Shown here in pieces: positions 11,302 to 21,419 of a stretch of 64,000 bases of DNA. Positions within the stretch are counted from its first letter, which is position 1. Each line of letters starts with the position of its first letter. Position numbers and translations under genes: made by a program. The stretch comes from Craterostigma plantagineum (lineage: Eukaryota; Streptophyta; Magnoliopsida; Lamiales; Linderniaceae): contig JAPQWV010000417.1 in assembly GCA_027422505.1 (NCBI GenBank), positions 1 to 64,000 on the forward strand, given 5' to 3'. A model generated the notes under the pieces. That model was not told the origin of the DNA, searched no databases, and was given only the letters and a program-made list of their open reading frames with translations.

Positions 11302-12962
11302 TTACTTAATCAATTATACAACTAAATGGCAAAACTAATATACTGTGGGAGGGTTTTGTTTTTTATAACGGGCTACTTCTCATTTTCCATTCTTAAAATT
11401 TGTAATCACGGTTGAAAATTATATGGTCAATATATAGGTGTTATATGAGATAAAGGACGTGTGATTAAGTAATTCATACAACTTTTGTAATGATATATTT
11501 TTTATTAACTGTGTCATCGTTTACATTTTTGTATGACATGTTTGAATATTTGTCAGTGGTGCGAATATAATGTTCTAATTTGTTGCAGTCGGCGAACAAT
11601 TTTGTAAGAGTAGTTTATGTCTACATCGATAGTGTATTCTCATAGATTTCCAATGTTATTCTATGCATTCATAAGACAAACTGTTTCAGGCAAAGTACAT
11701 AAATCTATCAATACGTTCTTAAATTTGGTTGAATATGATGTTTCCGATGAGATGTTACAATTACATCTCAAACCTGTAAAAACATATTTGAATGGATGTA
11801 TGAAACCTCCTAAAGTCAGTGTCAAAGATTCTTTTTACTTCTTTTCCGTCTACAGTTTTCCTATCTTCATCCAGTAAATTATTAGATAAGCATGCATTAT
11901 GTTCGCTTATGGCCGTAACATTTTGTATATGAATGCACGGCTGCTGTATAATGTTATTATGCCCTATCACGACGTTCGTATATGGCTTAGATCCATTTGA
12001 AATAATGCACGACCTCCTAATTATGCGACTGCTTCAATAACAGTCGTGCAAAAATAGGACAAACCCTAAATAAGTGTTAATCATGAATTATGATATTAGA
12101 AACATAATTATGTAGAACTTAAAGAAATCAGATTCCAATACATACTCTTTACACCTGCAAGAACCTGGACGACTGTACGAAAACTATTGCACGACTGTTA
12201 TTGAAAACAATCATGTCATTTATGAAACAGGAGTAAGAACGATGCAGTAGTGCAATATAACAATATACATCAGTAGAGCATTATGTTCTTATTACACACT
12301 GTTAGTTAATCAATCTCTCAGCTGATTGTTGTAGACTCCATACTCTTTACACCCGTAAGAAACTGCACGACTGTACCAAAACTATTCATACCGCAAGAAA
12401 CTTTTTATTATATAGAATAATAGTTGATCAATGGAGCAGACTTGCAATATTGATGTTAAAAAAATTCTTACCAATCTCCAATTCCTTAGCTTGAAGATGA
12501 GTAGAGTGGACTTGAGATCTCTTCCTCATACTTCGATATTAAATGGCACTCGACAGATTCGTACACTAATCAACACTCTTTGCTCTTTCTTCTTTTATCA
12601 TGTCATTTATTCTTTCATCATGACATGCTCGTATATATCATTCTTTATTGATAATTGAAGATATCATTGAGAGAGAACAACACACAGAAAGTCGTAGAAG
12701 TGCCAAATAATGGGTTCTTATTGAACGACTTCTATTCATTAGACACATTTAATTTGAACTACTGACAATACTTATAAAGACTTAGACGCCTCTTACAAAT
12801 TTCTTGTGCGCTTTCAATAATTTTATGTATCATGCAATATTATAGTTATTTTATTGTTAAACATATAAAAAATATATGAGTATACACAATAATAATTACC
12901 TTGTCGAGTGAAGAGCTATCCTCCCATCTTCCAAACAATCATAAACAATCTCACCTTCCCAC
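11302..12962. repeat. Long direct repeat, copy 2 (keeps the empty Cassandra site)
   Basis: Collinear with 3222-5124, minus the Cassandra solo LTR. Around 11632 it shows the uninterrupted sequence ctacatcgatagtg. The sequence that follows copy 2 differs from the one that follows copy 1, so homology ends near 12962. Short open frames inside have no recognisable product. Confidence 0.75.
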
Positions 12963-13060
12963 ATCCTAAAAACGCCGTCGTATCCATCTTTAGAACCATA
13001 ATTCTAATGATAATTATATTTCATTTTCATTTAATACCAGTTATGCTTGGTTTCTCGATG

Positions 13061-13421
13061 GAAGTTAGAAGAGCTAAATAACTTTAGGTATTGAATGGTC
13101 AGATATTAATATAGTAAGAAGCTAGGGGAAGCGAAAGGTTGCCTCGAGATATAACAATAGTCTTGAAGTTTAAGAACCCCATATTAAATAGACAATGTGG
13201 TGATTTAATTCAGTATGCCCAGGCAACCCGAGAAATCGATTGAAGTTAGAAGAGCTAAATAACTTTAGGTATTGAATGGTCAGATATTAATATAGTAAGA
13301 ACCTAGGGGAAACGAACGGTTTCCTCGAGATATAATAATAGTCTGGAAGTTTAAGAACCCCATATTAAATATACAATGTGGTTATTTAATTGAGTATGCC
13401 CAGGCAACCCGAGAAACGAAT
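13061..13421. repeat. Tandem duplication of about 181 bp
   Basis: Two adjacent copies (13061-13241 and 13242-13421) start with gaagttagaagagctaaata and end with caacccgagaaa. The left flank ggtttctcgat is inverted relative to the unit end, so each unit is bounded by a short inverted repeat. Copies differ by scattered substitutions. No coding content. Confidence 0.85.
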
Positions 13422-14112
13422 TCAAAATCTGGGTAGCATAATTGTTTGGGCAGTCACTAATTGAAAGTTTCTGTACTGCTAAAGAATAAGGAATACAAAA
13501 AAAGTGGAGATTAGCAAAATCAATGACATATAAAGTTTCAGAAAGAAAAATAAAACTTGTTGTTTTTCACCGCAGGATAAACAAAAATATTCCCTTTAGC
13601 TTAGCATCAATGACCTTAAGGTCTTCCATTTTCGTGCCCTTAAGATTGCACAAACCTCAATTCGATCACAAACTAACCCGAAACCCACCAATCAATAACA
13701 TCCCGCTAATCCAAGACCAAAGTTAACATATGCCAAACATCCCTCAATTTTTTTTCCATCACAACTGTTTACTAATTGACGTTCGGAATAGAAACAACAA
13801 CCACAATTATGTAGTACAGAACCAAAAAATGCTGAAGTGGTTGGTTGCCTTTTTCTCGCCATTCGTCCGAGGATAATCAAATGGGAAATTTATTTGTCAT
13901 TTGGCCATTCAACATAACATGCATGATTTTATCGGAACCAAATTGTCCTATATCAAGCGATGTGCCTCATGAGCATCGTCTTCAACATATAGATATCTAG
14001 AGACAAATAGTCATAATCATTATATTCTTATATATCATACATATTATTTACAATTATTTATATATATATGCGTCTGCATTAGCAATTGTATGTAAAACAT
14101 GTAATGAGATGA
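13422..14112. other. No gene identified; possible unrecognised exon debris
   Basis: The minus strand between about 13530 and 13700 shows a short stretch with coding-like composition (a KMEDLKVIDAKLKG segment), but it is short and I cannot name a family. The rest is AT-rich spacer. Confidence 0.25.
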
Positions 14113-14281
14113 TCATTTACCAATATAGCCACTTGTGAACGAATGGACTACAATCAGCCCTACGCAGTGGAAACCTCTTCGGCTCAAATCGTTGCTTAGT
14201 AGTTCAGATTCCGACGTCTTAGATGGTACTTGGGGCCCCTGGAGAAACTCATTCTTTACCTGCTTGTGGTTTACGAAAGGC
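14113..14281 (-). pseudogene. Exon fragment of DNA-3-methyladenine glycosylase I (TAG family)
   Basis: TAG enzymes are base-excision repair glycosylases that remove 3-methyladenine. The minus frame carries PFVNHKQV, then VPSKTSESELLSNDLSRRGF and VGLIVVHSF. These follow the plant family's conserved order: a W-x-F-V-N-H/N-K-P segment, the VPxKTxxxxxxSKDLxRRGF block and the VGPTVxxSFMQ helix. Only this middle-to-late part is present. The frame runs into a stop at 14113-14115 after diverged residues where the family has QAAGLTNDHL, so it is cut or unspliced there. There is no start, no N-terminal helices and no zinc-binding tail. It is best read as a captured exon, in the same orientation as the other host fragments to the right. 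Confidence 0.8.
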
Positions 14282-14302
14282 CATCAATTAGAGTATTTAA
14301 TG

Positions 14303-14695
14303 AAAGCTGGACCAAACGTTTGATCTCCGTCGCCCTCGTCACGTGCACTACTTGAAGGCGAATGCATAATAGATATATAGAAAAGATCAACTCACTCAGT
14401 CAAAGTAAGATCAACTGAAACATGCGTTCAACTCGATGCCCAACACAAAGCACATTCATAAACGTAGAACAAGTAAACACATATAAGCTAACAAATACAT
14501 AATACTTGCACCCGCCAAAAAGTGAGCAACTGTAAACAAAATAAATATTCAAATACATACTACTTGCACCCGCCAAAATGTGCAGTACTTAAAAGCAAAA
14601 GTGATTATGCACTACGTTTGGACCAAACTTTTGATCTTCTTCGACCTCATGACGTGCACTACTTCATGGGAATGCATAACAGTTATATAGAACAG
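14303..14695. repeat. Dispersed direct repeat pair of about 80 bp
   Basis: 14303-14385 and 14615-14695 share the order gaccaaac, ttgatct, acgtgcactactt and atgcataa with about 20 percent differences. Between them the string catactacttgcacccgcc also recurs. These are small duplications with no coding content. Confidence 0.6.
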
Positions 14696-14729
14696 GTAAA
14701 CGCATACACACTACTGCTTTGTTCTGTTC

Positions 14730-14900
14730 AGTTACGGCCTTAACATGTTGCGCATTAATACACGACTGTTGTGTTCTATCATATGCACTACGGCGTCATT
14801 CTTAAATGATTCTGACTCATTTAAAATTTTGTATGACCGCATGTTTGCTATATTACACTACTGCTTCAATTACGGTCGTGAAAACTATAACAAACCCTAA
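14730..14900. repeat. Diverged third copy of the long-direct-repeat tail
   Basis: The order ttacggcc, cacgactgttgt, actcatttaaaat, gcttcaatta and acaaaccctaaata matches about 4050-4275 and 11905-12075. It links this gene-fragment region to the composite repeat on the left. Confidence 0.6.
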
Positions 14901-15122
14901 ATAAACTTCAAATATACATTCTTAATTTATAAATGTATATTATAACAGTCATCCAAAAAAAAGAGTGTTCCAATACAAACCAAACAAATAAATTAGAATA
15001 CATGTTCCAATACATACTTTTTGCACCTGCAAACGTAGGAGAAATATTTTAAAAACTAACCTTTAAGACCAAAGAATTAAATGTTAGAGGCCAGCGTCTT
15101 GAAATAACGATCTCAGGAAAAG

Positions 15123-15752
15123 GTTCATGACTGCCAATAAGATGTGGCACTTGCAACCAAAATTCAGAACAAATAAAATAGAAATGGCGAAGACATCTTC
15201 AGGAATCCATGGAAAAGCCAAAACAAATATTATGCTCGGGTCATAGTTTTCTTTGTATATGCCAGTCCTTACATATTGCATCTATTTGATTCGTTCCTAC
15301 GCACGACGGCAAAAGGATGTGACGAAATTGCACAGGCTGAAAGGGAAAAGCAGGCGAAGAAGAAACTGCAACGGCCGGAGCAGGCTGAAATAGATATCCG
15401 ACTGTGGAGGAAAAAGGCGGTAGCGAAAGGCCGCCTTGTTCATGACTGCCAATAAGATGTGGCACTTGCAACCAAAATTCAGAACAAATAAAATAGAAAT
15501 GGCGAAGACATCTTCAGGAATCCATGGAAAAGCCAAAACAAATATCATGCTCGGGTCATAGTTTTCTTTGTATATGCAGTCCTTACATATTGCATCTATT
15601 TGATTCGCTCCTACGCACGACGGCAAAAAGGATGTGATGAAATTGCAGAGGCTGAAAGGGAAAAGCAGGCGAAGAAGAAACTGCCACGGCCGGAGCAGGC
15701 TGAAATAGATATCCAACGGTGGAGGAAAAAGGCGGTAGCGAAAGGCCGCCTT
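15123..15752. repeat. Tandem duplication of 315 bp
   Basis: Two near-identical units (15123-15437 and 15438-15752) begin gttcatgactgccaataag and end aggccgccttg. They differ by a few substitutions and single-base indels. The unit includes the coding-like segment described separately. This is much younger than most of the surrounding debris. Confidence 0.9.
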
Positions 15753-15836
15753 GCTCCTGACGTCCTCAAAGAGAAGGCAGTCGCACACTACATGGAAAAT
15801 TATCAAAAGTCAACAATGCATATTGTAAGAAAATAA
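15600..15836 (+). pseudogene. Unrecognised charged coding-like segment
   Basis: The plus frame reads a Lys/Glu/Arg-rich stretch with AEAEREKQAKKKLPRPEQAE and ending in VLKEKAVAHYMENYQ, 78 codons, with much higher G+C than the flanks. The first half is duplicated in the upstream tandem unit, where a one-base difference breaks the frame. The opposite strand is also open for 169 codons, but it is hydrophobic, repeats with the duplication, and looks like a shadow. I do not recognise the family. Treat it as a possible captured exon on the plus strand. Confidence 0.3.
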
Positions 15837-15879
15837 AAAATTATCGATTAAGAAACTATTATATTCATATTATTATTAT

Positions 15880-16318
15880 ATCGATGACGACCCTACCATA
15901 TTGTAAGACCTCCTCTTTGTTAGGACCCCACTGTACTATACGTAGTTTCCAAGCTCCAAGCGTAGCCAAGACCGTCGACCTGCGTATATTCGAACATTTC
16001 GTGAAAATTATGGAAAAGAAGGTATTTTCTTTAATGTATGTGAAATAGATTTGATTGTTTTCAGTATTTATACGTTATCAGCGTAGATGACATCTGCACC
16101 TCCGCCGGCGACCATTGTCCAAATGCGTCCTTTAGGGTTCAACACCGTAAACTTCAAAGATCCGCTCGTCTGAAAAAAGGATGTAATAAGATGATTATAC
16201 CGGAAAATTTTCTCATGAGTTTGAGGATTCCATAAGTACCTTTTCGTCGAGGGAATGGAGAAACTCTCAATAGGCCTCATAACTTCCGAAAGGCAATGGG
16301 AATTCGATGCTTCCCCAT
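15880..16318 (-). pseudogene. ACLA: Three exons of ATP-citrate lyase subunit A, with introns
   Basis: Plant ATP-citrate lyase makes cytosolic acetyl-CoA from citrate; the A subunit resembles the succinyl-CoA synthetase beta chain. Minus-strand exons: 16240-16318 ([11 protein letters not shown] ... EFLHSLDEK), 16074-16169 ([20 protein letters not shown] then [11 protein letters not shown]) and about 15880-15979 (DGLGYA ... NKEEVLQYGRVVID). Each is bordered by AG/GT splice dinucleotides. The order and junctions match the central part of the family. Exon 1 has one in-frame TGA and exon 3 a frameshift. The N-terminal 200 residues and C-terminal third are missing. This is a captured genomic fragment, not a processed copy, because introns remain. 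Confidence 0.88.
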
Positions 16319-17539
16319 CTGCAGCATTAAACAATAAGAAATCATCATTTCCTCGACCTAGACCACCCACTATTCAAGAAAGTTTTTGGCCAAGCAAATG
16401 ATGATCATGGATCTGGCTTGCACGATGGAGGATGAGAAAATACCGATTCTCTACGGTTAATTAAAGATAAAAGTTTTGATTCTCCTTACGACTGATTTTA
16501 CGTGTTTAGTTTTTTCATTCAATATACACCAAGCACGTGGCTCAACTCAAGATTAGAATGAATTGATGATGTCATCCATGTAATTCCACTCACATATAGA
16601 CCTAAAATAGTTATTATCTATCTAAAAATTGAAGTGTCATATAACAGTTGGCTATTAGGGTAGTCAACGAGAAGCCAAGATCCAACATGTATAAGTATAT
16701 GCTTTGGTTATAATAATATAAAATGCCGGCCAGTCACTACTAAGTTGAGGTTGGAATAATCAATCGTGCATTTGAGGTTGGGATCATCAGTCGTGCGATT
16801 GCATTGAATAACGTATATTAATCTATATTATAGTAATTCAGCCCCTGTACTTTATAAACTTTATTGACAACAACAATCTTACAAAATTGTAGATTTTACA
16901 GATCACCATTTTCTAGTTATCCTGTAGTAATTAGCACCATGGTTCTGCGACGTCCTTGAGTGATTACCACGGTACTTGTAATCCTCGTCCCTTGACACGA
17001 ACTCAAATCGGAGGAGACTACTAATGAAGTAAAGAAACCCAATGAAGACAAATCTTTAGCAAAGCTAAGCTCCATGATTAACCATTCAGCTACATACCAA
17101 AAAGAAAGAAAAAGTAACTCACTTGTGTATAACAAAGAAATGGTGTGAAACAGAAGAGGAGCGAGCGAGCAAATGCTTCCTTCCACGAAAAAGTATAATG
17201 ATGGTATGGGCTGGTGTGGTTCTGGGATTAGATGTCTCACATGACTATCTTGATCAATCAGATACTCCTATATGAAACGATGCTTTCATTACATTTGTAC
17301 TTACAAAACAATGAATTGTTGTACAGGACTCTTCGATCGTTAGCTCCTATATGAAACAACGCTTTCGTTATCAGTCGGTGACCTTTGATATTTTTTGTCC
17401 AATATAAACCAAATTTCAGATTAATATTTTATTAGCCAGGTTGTGTCACACACATCAATCATTTTATTGTCTAATATAAAATTATTGCAGGATTATCCTT
17501 ATTTTTTTTTTTATAAAAACAATAATAAAAAAACATATT
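16319..17539. other. No firm gene; CACGACTG-type motifs and a possible exon scrap
   Basis: Mostly AT-rich. Around 16730-16800 the words atcaatcgtgcattt and atcatcagtcgtgcgatt repeat. At about 16905-17010 the minus strand carries a short coding-like run (VSRDEDYKYRGNHSRTSQ) that I cannot assign. A 45 bp stretch at 16578 (gtaattccactcaca...) recurs directly at 19474. Confidence 0.3.
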
Positions 17540-17715
17540 CTACAGGCTCACAGCCGTGCAATTTTACAGTCTTACAATGTCAAGTAGTGCAGTCTGATAG
17601 TTGTGCATCGTACAGTCTTACAATATTAAGTAATAACTATGTAGTGTTACAGTCTTATAATGTTCAGTCTCACAATTGAGTCTCACAGCCGTGCAACGTA
17701 TAGTCTTACAAAGCG
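17540..17715. repeat. Short imperfect tandem repeat with acagtcttacaat core
   Basis: The core acagtctta(c/t)aat occurs four or more times, interspersed with cacagccgtgcaa and gtagtgcagtc words. It resembles the subterminal motif arrays seen in some DNA transposons. No coding content. Confidence 0.6.
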
Positions 17716-17887
17716 GGAGAAGTGCAATCATAGATAAGCATGATATTACATTAATTCATTTATCAAAACACTTCCAAAAGAAAAAAAAGTGTCAAAACCA
17801 ACTCTAACTACGAAAAGACAATCACCACCTCTAAGAAGAAAGTAAATACGCCAAAGCTTCCCTTAAACTACGTAATTGTACATGGCA

Positions 17888-18630
17888 TTACACAATCATC
17901 AAAACTAATATAAATTTGTCACAGATGCAGTTGAAGGTTGCCTTGGCCCTTGTGTACTTGAGCAACAGAGATTGAATCTCAATCGGCGCCCTCTTTGGTT
18001 GAGGAACTGAACTCCTACAAACAATCATATATGAATCTCTACTTAAAGGCGAAGATTCTTGCAGATATATAAGCTGAGAGCTACTCACCTTTTCTATGGC
18101 TCTTCATTGTATTCTTTTGGCTTGGCTCTTCTATCTTTCCCACTTGTCAGTTGATTGTTCCGCTGCCATTGATAATCGTCGATGAATCTTTGGTCAAAGC
18201 ACCGAGCTCGTCAGAATCGTTGATGTTCATTGCAGATAACCCATTGTCCAAGCTATGGCTCTCCTTTGAGGCTTTGTCCATGGATTAATTGGGATAAATT
18301 TTTTACTTGTCTGAAACAAAGCCCCACCATTGTTGCTATGGTAGTCTTCTATTTGAGCCCAAGGAGGAGATGTTGCCTCAAGGTCTTGAAGGTACACGTT
18401 TTCTCTTCTTGCCGATGATGGCGACTTGTTTCTCATTGCCTGAGATATGTAACACAATAACATCGTAAAAAGAAATGATTAAGAACTTAAAGAAGTCGTT
18501 GTGGATCGAGGTCTTCGTACATGGACATTAAAACACTCGCCAATTCAATCAGAGCTTCTAACCATAAACAATATATACCCTTGCTAGCGGAACTCTCATA
18601 ATCACTATTGGCAAGGAGTGAAATCTTAGT
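17888..18630 (-). pseudogene. Multi-exon fragment of an unrecognised host gene
   Basis: Several minus-strand segments look like exons separated by short introns: about 18507-18620 after a splice-acceptor-like ccaatag (a SDYESSASKG ... LASVLMSMYEDLDPQRLL run), about 18310-18440 (RNKSPSSARRENVYLQDLEA), about 18160-18290 (a SHSLDNGLSAMNINDSDELG run ending in a stop) and about 17900-18035. Codon-like composition and splice-like borders argue for a captured gene. I do not recognise the family and give no function. Orientation agrees with the ATP-citrate lyase and glycosylase fragments. Confidence 0.4.
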
Positions 18631-19119
18631 AAAAAAACATATATTTAGTACGATAATCATATTATCGCTAAACCAAAAAAAATCGTACCAAAAACATGAT
18701 CCACATATTCTAATCATTGTACCTTCGAAAGATCTTCTCTTAGTGCCAACAATGAATCAACGTTCAACGTGTAGATTTGGTGTACGGAACTGAAGAATAA
18801 AAAAAAAGAACCTCAGACAATTATTCGCAAAAGAACATGCTTCACACATAATCGGCTAGCAAATCGAATAGAAATTAAACAAATAAGAGGGTCAATTGAT
18901 AGATAGTAGATCTTAAACAGGTACCACACTACATAAGCTCGTTATTTCCCTTCGCAGGCAAGATCCGGATCTCATGTCTAAGCAAGAAGATTTCCAACTC
19001 TCGAAAACAGTAGAAATATTGTAACTACAACTTATTCGACATATGCAGTTCTGAAGAGGGAACATAAAAGATTACGATCACCATATGCCGTCACGGAGTA
19101 GGGCGATGCGAGCGATCAC

Positions 19120-19197
19120 CTGGTGCCTGTAATTCCAGTAGCCAGAAGATCCAGCCAACAGAACAGCCCATTAGGTCCCAACGACATCCTCACCGTC
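19120..19197 (-). pseudogene. Exon fragment of a vacuolar-processing enzyme (legumain, C13 protease)
   Basis: Vacuolar-processing enzymes are Asn-specific cysteine proteases of the plant vacuole. The minus frame reads VVGT, a stop, then [17 protein letters not shown] and ends at a GT donor. This is the family's first conserved block and its usual first exon boundary. The stop replaces the basic residue normally found between GT and WAV. No later exon with the catalytic His or Cys follows, so only the N-terminal mature segment was captured. The upstream signal peptide and propeptide are not recognisable. Confidence 0.8.
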
Positions 19198-19739
19198 GAT
19201 TGCTTAAGAGAATTGTTTTTGTGTGCTTTGACTTGCTCGCTCGATTCGATGTATATCAACGCAGACGGTGTCTCGATCGATCTGAGAGGGAAAAAGTCGA
19301 AAAACACATCCCCATCCTACAATTGACCCAACAGCCTTATAACTCATCTCCCATAATCATAGATAAGGTTCCGATTTCCAAGCAGCTCATGGCGATTAGG
19401 AGGTCTCAGGCTAATCAGAGCAGTGCTGCGACGTTTCAGTTTTTCACTCGAGTATTATATATAGAAGGGCATTTGTAATTCCACTCACACGGAGGGCTAA
19501 AACAGTAATTATTTTTACTACTTTTATAATACCATAAACACCCTCAATAGCTGATGACGTGCCACAAATCTGTGGTCTAAAAGGGGTGGCACTTTTCGTA
19601 AATAACCCTCATTTAAGCCTAGATTGAAAGTCCTTCACGGACTTTTATATGATATATGATATATGATGATGATGACGATGATTACTTTTAGGTGTGACAA
19701 TTACTCTGAGTTTTGAAAATGAATGTTTTCGGCAGAGTT
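19198..19739. other. Gene-fragment flank, no intact gene
   Basis: A moderately G+C-rich part (to about 19460) may include upstream sequence of the vacuolar-processing enzyme fragment. From 19474 an AT-rich tail includes a hairpin aaagtcc...ggacttt at about 19630-19648 followed by gatatatgat repeats. Confidence 0.4.
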
Positions 19740-20300
19740 GTTAAGACCAGACCGGATCGGCCGGTTCCGGCCGGTTCTGACCGGTCAAAAATTCGGTCCG
19801 GTTCCGGTCCGGTCTTTTTTTTAATTTAAAAATAATAAAAATATTGTTTAAATAAAGTATACAAAATAAAAAAATTAATAAATGAGTTTGGTCTAGTGGT
19901 TAAGTTATGAGTATTTTACTTAATAGGCTTGGGTTCAAATCCACCCAACACCCTAATTTTAATATTTTATAATTACCCTATTAGCTCACTATTTTATTTT
20001 TATTCAAATTTGACCACAACTCATAGATTTAATACTTGACATACGATTAATTTATAACAACCCACGGCAATTTACTTTTATTTAATTTTACCTCTTGATT
20101 TATATAATTATAGTTTGAAAAAAGTTCATTAAAACATGTATATTTTTCATATTATTGATTGATTCATATATAAAATGTATATTTATCATATTTAAGATAC
20201 CGGTTTTACTCCGGTTTGATTCCGGTTCTATAGCGGTTAAACCACTAAACCTTAAACCACTAAAATTTCCGGTCCGGTTCGAAAACCCGGTTACCTTGGT
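19740..20300. repeat. CCGGTT-rich repeat enclosing a tRNA-like (SINE-type) promoter
   Basis: Clusters of ccggtt/aaccgg at 19745-19812 and 20200-20300 flank a segment with an A-box-like tggtctagtggttaa (19889-19903) and a B-box-like gggttcaaatcc (19931-19942) about 40 bp apart. This is the layout of a tRNA-derived SINE head on the plus strand. No clear tail or target duplication was found, so the exact element ends are unknown. Confidence 0.5.
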
Positions 20301-20457
20301 TTTCGATGGCAAATTTCTTACGGCTTTGAAACTAAAGTCTAGTCCAGATTGAAATAACTTTTGACTGAAACTGGCCCGCAACTTCACGCCATATCCGAAA
20401 TTTAAATGCCAACCAATGTTTATCTGCTTTTCCCCTTATTTTGTGTGTTTTCTATTA

Positions 20458-20722
20458 CTTCCTCCGTCCCGGCTATTTCTTCCCAAAGATTAGTGGGCAC
20501 GGAGATTAAGAAATCACATTATTTTAATATTATAGCACACCTTTTGAGGTATGGAGAGAGAAAAGTTATTAGTAAACACGCAAATCAAGAAGACTTTTTT
20601 TAATATTAATGATGTAATTAGTTTAATTAGTGGGATAATTATTTACCAAAAATGGAAATGGGAAGAATTATGTGGGACGCCCGAAATAGAAAGATGGGAA
20701 GAAATAAGTGGGACGAAGGTAG
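20458..20722. mobile_element. Stowaway-like MITE, 265 bp
   Basis: Terminal inverted repeats cttcctccgtccc (20458) and gggacgaaggtag (ending 20722) match at 11 of 13 positions and extend inward as tatttcttccca / tgggaagaaata. TA dinucleotides flank both ends. The tir sequence is that of Stowaway elements, non-autonomous relatives of Tc1/mariner. No coding capacity; an open frame that crosses the left end is fortuitous. Confidence 0.9.
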
Positions 20723-21122
20723 TATGATTTTGTTCACCCTGTACAATAAATCATATGGTCTTGTCTCAGTTGTTTGTCCCAATAATAGATACGTGCCCAC
20801 TAATTAATATACAGCTTATAGGTGCTTCTGTATATCGAATGAGCTAGCATCTCATTTCATGTTAGTTTGCAAAGTACTAGGTCTCCTGTAATAGTGAGCG
20901 TATAGTGCAGTGCCTTTCTTCTCCATTAGTTTATCTATATAATCTGCATCGAATATTATGAGCAGAAAAACTTGACTTTTGTTTATTGAAGAGGAATGAG
21001 TCCATCCATGTGGATAGGGATTTTCGTTGTTCCTAGGCTTTCTTGAATGGCTTCGCTGATGCTCTACTAAAGGCTCAAATGTAACAAATGGATTTAAAAA
21101 GCATTTCCGATGACTACACTTT
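20723..21122. other. Spacer, no gene
   Basis: About 400 bp of unassigned AT-rich sequence between the MITE and the decayed copia element. It could contain unrecognisable upstream pol sequence of the latter. Confidence 0.4.
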
Positions 21123-21419
21123 GAAATATTAGAATATCACATTCGAAATATGAATGTTTTTTTTTTCGATTCGAATGAAATGGAGACCTCGGGGAAGAAT
21201 ATATATGTAACAACCCCTTCACTGCACCCGGAAAAGAGGACAAGGTGTGTCGATTATTACGTCTCTTTATGGAAATATTAGAATATCACATTCGAACTAT
21301 GAATGTTTTTTTTTCGATTCAAATGAAATGGGGACCTCGAGGAAGAATATATATGTAACAACCCCTTCACTGCACCCGGAAAAGAGGACAAGGTGTGTCG
21401 ATTATTACGTCTCTTTATG
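21123..21419. repeat. 149 bp tandem duplication inside copia-F pol
   Basis: Copies at 21123-21271 and 21272-21419 share the run from gaaatattagaatatcac to acgtctctttatgga with few differences. It repeats part of the reverse transcriptase fingers region, so this element could not encode a normal enzyme. Confidence 0.9.

Noticed and set aside
15297..15806. 169-codon minus-strand frame
   Set aside because: Internally duplicated by the 315 bp tandem repeat, hydrophobic, and antisense to a better coding-like frame.
19625..19660. Helitron 3' end (hairpin near aaagtcc...ggacttt)
   Set aside because: No CTRR follows at the expected distance and no matching TC start was found, so Helitron ends cannot be claimed.
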